Part shown: positions 39,684 through 49,178 of the stretch, in pieces
Layout: each line of letters begins with the position of its first letter
How positions within the stretch are numbered: position 1 is the first letter of the stretch
Origin: Phaeosaccion multiseriatum
Taxonomy: Eukaryota; Ochrophyta, other classes
Assembly: GCA_965112735.1 (NCBI GenBank)
Contig: OZ218959.1
Location: 1,612,001-1,676,000, forward strand
Reading direction: 5' to 3'
DNA length: 64,000 bases
Notes under the pieces: generated by a model
What the model was told of the DNA's origin: nothing
The model's database searches: none
What the model saw: only the letters and a program-made list of their open reading frames with translations
Translations under genes and position numbers: made by a program

Positions 39684-41843
39684 TCACTCGCCGCCTTCTC
39701 CTTCTCCTTCGCGTGAGCGAAATTGCTGGTACACTGCCCTGCTCAGGTTGCCAACAGCCGGGCCTCCCAGAAAGTACACAGGAGGTATCCAACTCGCCAC
39801 ACCGAGGAAGTCCGCCTTGCAGCCCCATCGCAAAGAGAAGCACAGACAACGAGAGAACAAAGAGGAGAACGCAGTTGCAGTTTCAGCGTGCAGGTTGGAT
39901 CTCCGATTCAAATCAACCTTCTCGATATCGATAGGCTCCAGAGCTCTCATGAGCGCTTCCAAGAATAAGAGAGCGAGAGAGAGAGAGGAAGGAAGGAAGG
40001 AAGGAAGGAAGGAAGGAGGGGGGGGTGGAGGTCCAAATCTTGCCTTTGTGCAAACCAAACCCTGTGTGAAGGACCCACAGAGTCTGGCCCCAACCAACCA
40101 GGTTCACTGCACCCTCCCACCCACCCATCCACCCACCCATCCACCCACCTGGAGGTAGTGGTAGTTGTTGATAGTGTTGATGAGGCCGATTTCGATGCCT
40201 GGTCCCCCGATGGCCGTCATGAGCGCCACGATGAGCCCCGCGCGTGTGCGATCAAACAGCCCGAAGCCCAAGGCTGCGAGGACACCTGTTATGGCGAATA
40301 TGTCGCCAGCGGTGACCGAGTCGTGCTGCAACGACAGGAGCCCGCTCATGTAGTACTGAAAGAACAAGTAAAGCAAAGCCCAAAACCAATGGACAGAAAG
40401 GGTGAGCAAGACACGGACCAGGATGGGGGGGAGGTAGGAGTTAAGGAACATGGTGGTGGAGGGGGGGGAATCCGGGGTGGGGAAGCTGCACATCTCTTCC
40501 AGGTGAGAGAGAGAGCAAGAGGGAGAGAGAGAGAGAGACAAGGCACAGAAGGGGCGTGTGTGTTCTTTGGGCCCTTGACTTGACGCACCTGTGTGCTGAA
40601 GGCGGAGATGCAGAGCAGCACGGCCGGCCAAGAGGGACTCCGCTTGGCGAGGGGGGTGCCTAGCACTTGGTCAAACATCAGGTACAGCCCTCCGATACCA
40701 AACCCAGCCACGCCAAAGAGGAAGGGCACCCACCACGCCTGTGCAGTGAGTGAGTGGGTGGGTGGGTAGGTTAAGCGAGTGAGTGACTGATGAGTGAGCA
40801 CATGAGAGAGAGACACCATACTCTTGTCGCGGAAGAAGCAAAGCAAAACATCCCTCCCTTTCTTATTAAAGGGGGTAGGGTGAAGTACCGCTAATTAAAA
40901 GAGGAAGGGCGTCTGCTTTTTAAAAAGATTCAGGCCTTAAGCCTTCCAAGACGCCATCATACCCACTCCATCTCTCTCCGATTTCAAGCTCTACCACTGC
41001 TACTTCGCCCTCCCCCCCCACCCTCCCACCCTCCCTCACCGTGGTCAAGATGAGATGGCCTTGTTCAGAGAACAGAGGCGGCCGCCGAACGAGATAGGAT
41101 GGGGAAGACAAGTCGCACGCAAAGAAGGGGCAACGTTCAAACAAGCCGTTTACAGAGAGAAGAGAGTGAGATGATGTGCCAAATATCCTTGGAACGAAGT
41201 GCATGCACAACTCATCGGGTTGAGATGACTCCACAGAGAGCCCCAGCACCACTTCCTCACCTCCCACCACCACGTTGATCGGGTGATCGTACTGTAGAAC
41301 CTTGAACTGGCTGTGGTCTTCGTAGGTACGCGACAAGCACCACCAAAGGGAGGACAGAGGACATGGGATAGGGGTGAATGATCCAAGGCATAGAGTGGTG
41401 ATGCTCGTACCTCCCCGGTTTTCCATGTAGCACGTATGGTTCATCGCTCTTGCCGATAACTTACAATTGTCGAGCTGGGGTCCGAGCAAGGCGCCACAGA
41501 GCGCCATTACAGGCAACGTACGCCTGAAAGACGGGTCTCTTAGCAAGGTCGACAAGAGCGCTCCATTCCCACCTTCCTTGCCTCCCAGCTGCGGCTGTTG
41601 CTCCTGCTGCAGCTTCTGCTCTCGCCCCCCCTCCCATCCCCCCTTCCTTCTCATTTGGATGTCGTGAGTGCGTCGTGTGGGAGCAAGCGAGTGAACGAAC
41701 GCGCTACTCTGCCGGGCCTGGGTTGCCGCCACCCACCCAGCGCCGAGCACGAGTAGGCACAGCCGGAAAAGCATCCCTCTCTTCTCAACGCTTGCTCCGT
41801 TGTGATTGAGCTCCCGCGACTGCCCGCCGCGGTGATTATTCAT
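39684..41843 (-). CDS. INSIG-like membrane protein with a targeting leader
   Basis: INSIG proteins sit in the ER membrane and control sterol synthesis through SCAP and HMG-CoA reductase in animals. Exons 41465-41843, 41261-41317, 41040-41059 (20 bases), 40589-40738, 40149-40355 and 39684-39815 join in phase to 314 residues. Family blocks: LLGPQLDNYHSQFKVLQYDHP across intron 1, TAWWVPFLFGVAGFGIGGLYLMFD, FGLFDRTRAG, and FLGVASWIPPVYFLGGPAVGNLSR, which match the AWWVP, FDRSRSG and FLYVRSWLP...GN blocks of animal INSIGs. About six hydrophobic segments. A second start at 41774 (MLFRLCLLVLGAGWVAATQA) would begin directly with a signal peptide followed by SSAFVHS, like the heterokont plastid-import motif. 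It begins 83 bases past the stop of the upstream gene. Confidence 0.85.
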
Positions 41844-41926
41844 TGACTTTTTATCTCTTGGGCGTGTTGGTGCTGGGAATATCAATTGGCGACGTTTTTA
41901 ATTCTCTTTTCCACTACACTTTACGA

Positions 41927-43885
41927 TCATGGGAGGTGGCTCTCAAGGTAAATAAGTATCCCACTCGATCCGATCCCAATAAGCACAGAGACGACATAGG
42001 ATGAAGTGACGTGGAAGCTGTAGACGTTCCACACCAAGGGGCGCTTGTGGACGAAGTCAATGAAACCTCCCTGGCCTCCCAAACAGGCGAAGTCGCCGTC
42101 TGCAGTCTGTAGAGTCAACTCCTCGCCTCTGGTCCTGGCTCTTCCATTGAAGGTACTCAATGCGGCGAGTACAGTCAGGAGCACCGTTGCCCCTACGGCA
42201 GCCCAATACAAGTAGGTCGGTTCCTTGCTCACAAGGTACCCAACAAAGCCCAGCAAGAGCACAAGAGTAGCCACAGACATGGCGGAGAAGAGGAAGGGAG
42301 ACCACTTTCTGGATGTCTCGAGTAGCACCTTCCGAATGGCGAGGTATTCCTCCTGGAGGGTCGCCGTGCTGGTCAGCTTTCGTTTGTTTTTCAAAGTGGT
42401 GTAGGTAGGGACGCTCTTGGTCCGAAAACTGAAAATCAGCTCGTGAAAGATCTCCGCATGACATGTGTGGACGATGCAGCTGATAAAAAACCACACCAGA
42501 AAGACTGTCGGTATGGTGAAGGCGAAGAAGTATCCAACGGGGGCGACAACGTAGTACAAGATGATCTCCCCTTTCTTGTACCCCAAGTCTTCACTCCAAT
42601 ACGCGTCTGACTCGCCGAACTCAAGAATGGGGTCTAGAGTCGCGGTGATAAACAAGGTGAGCCCGAGAAACCCACAGATGAGCGCCACACGTGGAAGCCA
42701 CTTATCGCACCAGTACTTAACATGCACCTCTCGCCAGCTGTCCCCTGGACACATCTCAGTTGACGTCAAGGAAGAGGGGCATTTGCCCATCCTTTTAGGC
42801 TTGTTACGCTTGTTAGCCTTGCCAGGGTATCGCTTATTGAGCTTCCTAATACAGTAGCCCGCTCTCACGTCCAATAGAATGCCTTCCAGCACCGCTATAC
42901 ATGAGAACTTGCAGCCGGGCGGGGGCCCTCCGTTCTGGCCATAGCGGCTCTTCAACACAACAAAAGTACGTGTTTTGTCCATGGGAACCCCCTTCTCGTT
43001 TCGCGCTTCCCGTTGCTGAAGGATGCCTGAGCGGACAGCCCAGCCGACCAATACAGAAACACTGGAAAAAATTACGGCGCCGTAGATCGCGTGGTGGGAC
43101 CTATCGCTTTCCGCAGACCTATCGCTTTCCGCAGACCTATCGCTTTCCGCAGTGTCCACGAAAGAGCAAATATCCATGACCGAAACGATGATCAGTGCCA
43201 CCGCTGCCAACAAACACACAGCGGGGTGATGAAGAAGCTGTGTCAGCCGCAGAAGGACGAAGACAGGCCAGGAAGACGTGAGCTGGGACTTATACTTTCC
43301 ACAACGACACGACACACCATCATCCTCGTCCCATTTTTCACCCTCCTCATACTCCTCCTCGTCGTCTTCCTCCCCCTCCTCCTCCTCTTCTTCTTCTTCT
43401 TCTTCTTCTTCTTCTTCTTCTTCTTCTTCTTCTTCTTCTTCTTCTTCTTCTTCTTCACTGTACCCCCCCTCCGCGGCAAGCCTTTTTTGTTTGGCCTTGA
43501 AACAGTCGAAGTTTTTTCTTTTTCCAGTCTGGAGTGCTACCTTAATGTTGTTCAAGGTGCGGGGCCACAGCTTCTCCTTATCTGATTTGTGGATGTCGAT
43601 TCCACTAATCACTATATGGCCCCATATCTCCTCGAACAGGAAGGGCTTCTTCTCCTTCCTTTGCTCGTGTACCAGTCGGTCCGCCTTGCCGTCCCCCTGC
43701 TCATGGACGGTACTGCAGTGCTTCTGGGTCCTCAGCACTATATTTTCTCCACGAAGCTCAAGAGGAGCAAAGGGGAGCATCTCCCAGCTTCGTTGGCGGA
43801 AGGGGGAGGGAAGAGCTCTCTTTCCCCCCTCCTCCGTAGTGCCAACTGTGACTTGAAGCACCAACGGTTTAGCGTTTCTCATCAT
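41927..43885 (-). CDS. Orphan seven-helix membrane protein, single exon
   Basis: 652 residues without introns, family not recognised. The N-terminal third is soluble, followed by about 25 Glu from a GAA repeat. Hydrophobic segments follow near residues 215-245, 275-295, 405-425, 445-480, 525-545, 555-580 and 630-650, suggesting seven membrane spans. Between the first two are three exact copies of AESDRS (18-base direct repeats at about 43098-43152). A cysteine-containing loop lies between the second and third spans. The arrangement (cytosolic N-terminus, seven spans, short C-terminus) is loosely like gustatory-receptor-like proteins, but I see no diagnostic motif. The ATG is 26 bases from the divergent start of the next gene, so an internal start such as MLPFAPLEL is possible. 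Confidence 0.7.
   Translation of the reverse strand: MMRNAKPLVLQVTVGTTEEGGKRALPSPFRQRSWEMLPFAPLELRGENIVLRTQKHCSTVHEQGDGKADRLVHEQRKEKKPFLFEEIWGHIVISGIDIHKSDKEKLWPRTLNNIKVALQTGKRKNFDCFKAKQKRLAAEGGYSEEEEEEEEEEEEEEEEEEEEEEEEEEEGEEDDEEEYEEGEKWDEDDGVSCRCGKYKSQLTSSWPVFVLLRLTQLLHHPAVCLLAAVALIIVSVMDICSFVDTAESDRSAESDRSAESDRSHHAIYGAVIFSSVSVLVGWAVRSGILQQREARNEKGVPMDKTRTFVVLKSRYGQNGGPPPGCKFSCIAVLEGILLDVRAGYCIRKLNKRYPGKANKRNKPKRMGKCPSSLTSTEMCPGDSWREVHVKYWCDKWLPRVALICGFLGLTLFITATLDPILEFGESDAYWSEDLGYKKGEIILYYVVAPVGYFFAFTIPTVFLVWFFISCIVHTCHAEIFHELIFSFRTKSVPTYTTLKNKRKLTSTATLQEEYLAIRKVLLETSRKWSPFLFSAMSVATLVLLLGFVGYLVSKEPTYLYWAAVGATVLLTVLAALSTFNGRARTRGEELTLQTADGDFACLGGQGGFIDFVHKRPLVWNVYSFHVTSSYVVSVLIGIGSSGILIYLESHLP
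43387..43457. repeat. TTC repeat coding poly-glutamate
   Basis: About 23 TTC/CTC units, read as Glu on the minus strand in the orphan seven-helix protein. Confidence 0.95.
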
Positions 43886-43911
43886 TTCACGACTGAAATT
43901 ATACTTCCCAA

Positions 43912-45290
43912 ATGACCTTGCATCCTAGCGCCGGACATCGGAGGCATAGGAGCGGATCGGGGGGGTTCTGCGGCGGCTCGACTGTGCCTAGAAGCTACCA
44001 CCGACGAAGTAGCAGCCTCAATGTCGCACCTCTCTCAGGCGAAACAAAGGGGGCCCCCTTCCGAAGACATAGGATTCTTCACGAGAAGCAGCACAGGTTG
44101 CAGCAAGAGCAGGCGAGGGAGCAAGGCTTAGCTAGGCGGTACAGCGAGGGAGAAGGGGAGAGCAGTAGCAGCAGAAGGCACGAGCAGAGGAACCAGAAAG
44201 AGTCTCGAACAAAGGGGGGTACCCCGGAGGATCACCACCTTTCCCGCCTCCAATCGCTTGCCCCGCCGTCGTTATCCTTGGCACCTCCATCACTTGTGAG
44301 GGAGCGCAGCAGCAAAGAAAACATCGGCCTCGGAGATTGGGAGAATTGCCTCAACAGCTTGTTACGGACAGACAGCAAAAGCCTGCTGCCCCCGATAGCG
44401 TCTGGCAGTGGAACGAAATCCTCCTCAGGCGAAGAAGAAGATGCCGGGGACTCCCTCGCTTCCTCTTTGCTGTCGTCTTCATCCTCACCACTTTCTGTGG
44501 CGCAGATACTAGACGCCGTGGGGTGTGTCGATCTAAACAAGGCCGTCCTCAGCCTCGGGAATGCCCTACGCGCAAGGGAGCGAGCCGCCAAGAGGAGGCA
44601 AACCCTCGAGGAGGCCGCAATAGCTGCGCTTGAAAGGGCTCGGGGAGAGCACAGGGGAGTCAAAGATGGGACCCCTCGTCAGCAGCAGCAGATGGGGCAG
44701 GAGGCTGACGAGGAGGGAGTGGATAGAGGGTCTCACCACCCCCTGGTCAAGACGCCTCACGGCCGTCTCATCGAGGCAGTGCTTCACTGGTGTGACAAAG
44801 ACACAAACCAACAGAGATTAGGAGGAGACTCCGAAATCCATAAGGGGGGGGCGCCCGCTCCTCCGCAAGGCGAAAGGCATGACAACACCAACACCAACCG
44901 CAGCAGTAGCAGCAGCAGCAACAGCAGCAGCAACAGCAGCAGTGGCGCCAGCTCCGACAGGGAAGTGAAGTTGAGAGTCACCGGAAATCAGCTCGACGTG
45001 CCGGACAAGAGTGGGCTGTCGGTGGAAGAGCTGACAGCGCAAGTGGCAATGTGGAGGAAGAAGTATGAGGCACAAGTTGTCGCCGCAGACGCAGCCAGCA
45101 AGGACCGAAAGACTATCGGCAAGCTGAGCCTCAAAGCGCAGACGGCTGAGATGAGCAAGAAGGCAGCTCTAGGGGAGGTCAGGAAGCTTCGACAGAGGTT
45201 GGAGGCTGTGGAGACCAGGGCCGCTGAGGCCGAGAGCAGAGCCGCTGATGCCGAGGAGGAGGTGTGTGTGGGGGTGTGGATGTGGGTGTG

Positions 45291-45360
<70 letters not shown>

Positions 45361-45709
45361 TGGGTAGGTGTCTGTCTGTGGGGTGTGCGATCTGGAGTCC
45401 TTTGAGACAAGGCCCACCCTCGCTGATCTCGTCTCCGTGCCCCCTGACTCCTTCATGCTTGGTCATGTATACATACTTGTGTGTATATGTATTCATGTGT
45501 GTCCACAGGCGGCGGCGGCCAAGAACACCTCGGCTGCCCTGCGAGGCGAACGGGACGTGGCCAACGCTGAGCTCGAGAAGCACAAGATCTCCACCGCGCA
45601 GCTCAACGAGCTGGCCCCTCTGCAGGTGAGTCAAGTAGTCGGTGACGTGTGTGTGATGTCCCCGAGGCCGGCGACGGCGAACAAACGACATGATGTGTGC
45701 GCGCGCGTG

Positions 45710-45785
<76 letters not shown>

Positions 45786-47948
45786 TGGTGTGTGTATGTG
45801 TAGAGTGTGTGTGCGTGCGTGTGCGTGTGCATGTGCGTGTATGTGTGTGTATTAGCCATGGGCACTCACTGGCTTGAGCTACGTGGGGCACTCTCTGGCT
45901 GGAGGGCTTGAGCTGAGCTTCGCCTCGCTCTGCGGTCCCTACAGCTCCCCCCCCTGGCTGGCCCTTCACCCTCGCGACGTTCGCTTCTTGGTCTTCTGAC
46001 TGGCCGCTTTGCTTTGCTTCTGTCCGTCCGCCTGGCTCATCCCACCATCCCTCCCCCCTCCTCCCCCACCCGTCCCCGGTTGGACTTGTATGTATGACGG
46101 TACGGGAGAGAGCAGAAGGTCATTTCTCAACTAGGACAGGCGCTGAATGAGATCCTTAGCTCACTGGGCCTACTGAGAGACGCCCCCTCCGACGCCGCCT
46201 TCAGTGGCCTCGTCACCTCCCTCCGAGACAAGGCCGAGAAGGCTGCTCAGGGCTACCTGTCCACTGACACGCTTCATGCCGCGGCAGAAAACGCACGGGC
46301 TCTGGCACTTGCGAGGAGCTCTAATGAGGACCTTAAGGTGTGTGTATGTGTGTGTATGTGTGTGTATGTGTGTGTGTATGTGTGTGTTTGCGTGTGTGTA
46401 GGTATTGTGTGAACGTGTCTGTGCGTGCGTGTGTGTATGTGTGCGTGTGTGGGCGGGCGTGCGTGCGTGTGTGTGTGCGTGCGTGTGTGCGTGTATATAT
46501 ATGTGTGTGTATGTGGGTGCGTGCGTGTATGTATGCGTATGTATGTACGTGTGTATGTATGTATGTGTATGTGTGTGTACTCTGATGCCGGCTGCTCTCC
46601 TTACTAGAATAGCAGGGCTGTCCCTAACTTCTCTTTGACACGCTTGATGCACCAAAACACAACACACACACATACACACACACACACACAAACACAAACA
46701 CAAACACAAACACACACACACACAGGTGAAGCTTCATGCTGTGGAGGAGGCGCGATTGAAGGACCTGTCGGGCATGCGCTCTAAGCTCGAGGCACTCCGA
46801 GGAGAGAAGGTGTCGCTGACGGAGAAGATGCGTATCGGGGGCATGGAGCTTGAGAAGATACAAGCAGAGGCCCGGGCCAGCGCAAACACCGCGGGTTAGT
46901 GACGAGATGTCTCGTATGGGCAAATGGATGCGTGGGTCGGTGGGTGGATGGGTCGGTGGGTGGGTGGGTGGGTGGGTGGGTGGGGGCATCCGTACCGATC
47001 CACCCTATTTCACTCACTCGCTCGCACGGTTTCCAATCGACATGTATAATACGTCCAATCCCGTGACGTCAGGAGCGGCGGCGGCGGCGGCAGCAGCTGC
47101 GGCGGCAGCAGCTGCGGCGGCAGCAGCAGCTGCGGCTGAGGCGCGAGCGAACGACGCGGAGAGTCAACGTCGGCACCATCACCACGTTTTGGTGCTACGG
47201 CAGGCAGCCAAGAGCAACCAAGAGCCGCAGCCTGTGGTTCTCGGGGCGCCTCAACGGATGGCGCCTTCCTTCGAAGGACATTCCGTGGACTATGGTGCCA
47301 TCTTTGAAGAGGGTGAGTCCGAGAGGCGTGTGTGTGAGTCAGCAGCACCTGCGACGCCCTTTTCTTCTGCTGCAGACAGACTCATCGTCGGAAGATCACA
47401 GACAGTGACTGTGGGGGGAATGTGTTGACTCATGGGAATTGACCAAAGACTTAAGAATTACGTAATCATATGTTGGTGGTGGGGGGGGGGGGGGGCGACG
47501 CGGGTTGTCAGCTGTGGATGGATGGCAGTGGATGGCTGCGGGCTGGGGCTGGGACTGAGTGCGATTACCAAAACCTAGCTAATGCAGGAGTCCTGAGTGG
47601 GTGGTGGGTGGTGGGAGGTGGGCTTGGAGGCGGGTTCGAGACTCAGAGGGAGCACTCCTCTCGACTCTCTTTGTAACCCTCTCGCCTCTCTCTTTTCAGT
47701 GACCTACCCACCACCGTAACTGTCTTTGCTCTTGAGCTTGACACCTCCACTTCCGTCCGGCCCCTCCCCCTCTCTCCTCCCCTCCTGTACTCCTCCCCTC
47801 CTCGCATCTCCTGCTCCTACCAGGCATGCGAGTGATGAAACAAGGGATGGAGGAGCGGGCCCAGCAGAGCAAGATGGAGCTGGAGAACCTAAGGAAGAGG
47901 AGCGACGAGCGGATACGCCTCATACGAGGCGCCGCCACGACTAATTGA
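43912..47948 (+). CDS. Orphan coiled-coil protein, six exons
   Basis: Family not recognised. Exons 43912-45261, 45509-45625, 46116-46337, 46726-46894, 47073-47312 and 47824-47948 join in phase to 740 residues. The first 330 residues are low-complexity and basic/serine-rich. From about residue 360 ([21 protein letters not shown]) to the end the chain is predicted mostly coiled coil: [38 protein letters not shown], then an alanine run, and a final [20 protein letters not shown]. It could be a cytoskeletal or centrosomal scaffold; that is inference only. Splicing exon 5 directly to exon 6 keeps both the phase and the coiled coil; the alternative acceptor at about 47378 would end the protein within 18 residues. 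A transposon-like element is inserted 19 bases after the stop. Confidence 0.72.
45295..45362 (+). repeat. TG repeat at the start of intron 1 (coiled-coil gene)
   Basis: TG dinucleotide array running almost from the splice donor at 45262, whose first bases are GTGTGTGTGG. Confidence 0.95.
45708..45855 (+). repeat. TG repeat in intron 2 (coiled-coil gene)
   Basis: TG array beginning about 80 bases after the donor at 45626. Confidence 0.95.
46338..46725 (+). repeat. Intron 3: TG repeat at donor, CA repeat at acceptor
   Basis: The intron starts GTGTGTATGTGTGTATG and stays TG-rich to about 46580. Its last 65 bases are CA-rich and end CACACACACAG. The two ends are complementary and could pair in the transcript. 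Confidence 0.85.
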
Positions 47949-47967
47949 ACTCGAACTGTCCAATTCA

Positions 47968-48908
47968 TCGCCCCCGTGCACGCCTAGCGGCCTAGGCTCT
48001 AGGCCGCTAGGCCGCTCGGCCTTATATATAAATAGGCCTAGGCCGGCGGCCTCCGGCCGCTCTAGGCCGCTCACTTTTCAGCCCTAGGCGGCCTATAGCC
48101 CGCCTCTAGGCAGCCTCCCAGTGACCGTGGGCGCGTGCGTGGTGCCGCCCAGCCAGTGGGTAGCAGCACACCTGTAGGCCTGCACTCCTCGTAGGGCCAG
48201 CGAGGCGGAAAGAGACAACACGAACCAAGTCTAGCTACTCCTCACTTATCCCATGCAATACATTTGCTTAAAACTGACGACACTTGGGCGGGTTCCGGGC
48301 CAGCCCAAGCAAGGGCATATGATCGACCCCTGACACGCTATCCGCTAACGCTATCGCCGGCGCCAGCCGGCACGCTATCCGCTATCTCCGGCGCGCTATC
48401 CGCTATCGCCGGCGCAGCCGGCTCGCTATCCGCTATCGCCGGCGCGCAGCCGGCTCGCTATCCGCTATCGCCGGCGCCAGCCGGCGCGCTATCCGCTATC
48501 GCCAGCGTCAGCTGCTACCGCACCGGGGGGGGGGGGGAAGAGCTGGCTGACGCCAGCCGGCGCGCTATCCGCTATCGGCCGGCGCCAGCCGGCACGCTAT
48601 CCGCTATCGGCCGGCGCCAGCCGGCACGCTATCCGCTATTGGCCGGCGGCCGATAGCGCGCTATCGGGCCCGCCGGGGCGCGATAGCGCGCTATCGAGAA
48701 TGTGAGCGATAGCGTGTCAGGGGTCGAATATGAGCATATTCCCGCCCTGGACCTGCGCCTAGTTGGCGTCTGCCCTAGGCCGCGGGCCTCCGGCCCCCGC
48801 CTAGACCGCCGCCTAGGCGGCCTATAAATAGGCCGAGGGCCTACGGCCCTCGCTAGGCCGGGCAATTTTCCGAAATAGGCCTAGGCCGCTAGGCGTGCAC
48901 GGGGGCGA
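47968..48908. mobile_element. Element A: 941-base TIR element, non-autonomous
   Basis: Ends are perfect inverted repeats of about 30 bases, starting TCGCCCCCGTGCACGCCTAG on the left and ending with its complement on the right. The 6-base direct repeat AATTCA flanks it (47962-47967 and 48909-48914), the expected target-site duplication. No transposase frame inside, so it is MITE-like. The interior is rich in CTAGGCC/GGCCTAG palindromes and holds a second nested element (48323-48727). A truncated relative lies at 55301-55726. Superfamily not assigned; a 6-base duplication fits few groups (Dada is one). Confidence 0.85.
48323..48727. mobile_element. Element C: 405-base TIR element nested in element A
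   Basis: Begins TCGACCCCTGACACGCTATC and ends with a near-exact complement (GATAGCGTGTCAGGGGTCGA). Flanked by the direct repeat ATATGA (48317-48322 and 48728-48733). The related copy of element A at 55301-55726 has the uninterrupted sequence with a single ATATGA (55600-55605), an empty site. The interior is tandem copies of CGCTATCCGCTATCGCCGGC units. No coding capacity. Confidence 0.85.
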
Positions 48909-49178
48909 AATTCAAACCAAATGCCATCTGTGACTTGAACGAGGAGGGAGGCCGCGGGGGCGGGTGCTTCTCGCTCCAGTCCCCTCATTCTCCTCTTCGT
49001 TCCTCCTACATATCGTGCCTTGCTCTACATCACACCAAACCGATGTTGGATTAATCCCGCCCAACATCACCGAGGCAACCGTAATATTGGGCGGCTTTCG
49101 GGTTTTTCCGCCCTTCCGCCCCCCCTTTCTTCCTCCTTTGAGGGAGCCGTCCCTGTGTAATCCCCTTTCTCGGATATC

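Larger units (their letters stand above)
47949..49178. other. Intergenic region dominated by a TIR element
   Basis: No gene. Between the coiled-coil gene and the MOSC gene lie a 941-base inverted-repeat element (47968-48908) and about 270 bases that probably hold the MOSC promoter, including a small hairpin near 49040-49070 (GATGTTGG/CCCAACATC). Confidence 0.6.

Noticed and set aside
45179-45969. His-Thr repeat frames opposite the coiled-coil gene introns
   Set aside because: They are translations of TG/CA dinucleotide arrays.
47313-47428. Alternative end of the coiled-coil gene after an acceptor at about 47378
   Set aside because: It gives only 17 unrelated residues, whereas skipping to 47824 keeps phase and continues the coiled coil; it could still be a minor isoform.
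47968-48908. Hidden transposase gene in element A
   Set aside because: All frames are short and follow the GC palindromes; no catalytic motif visible.
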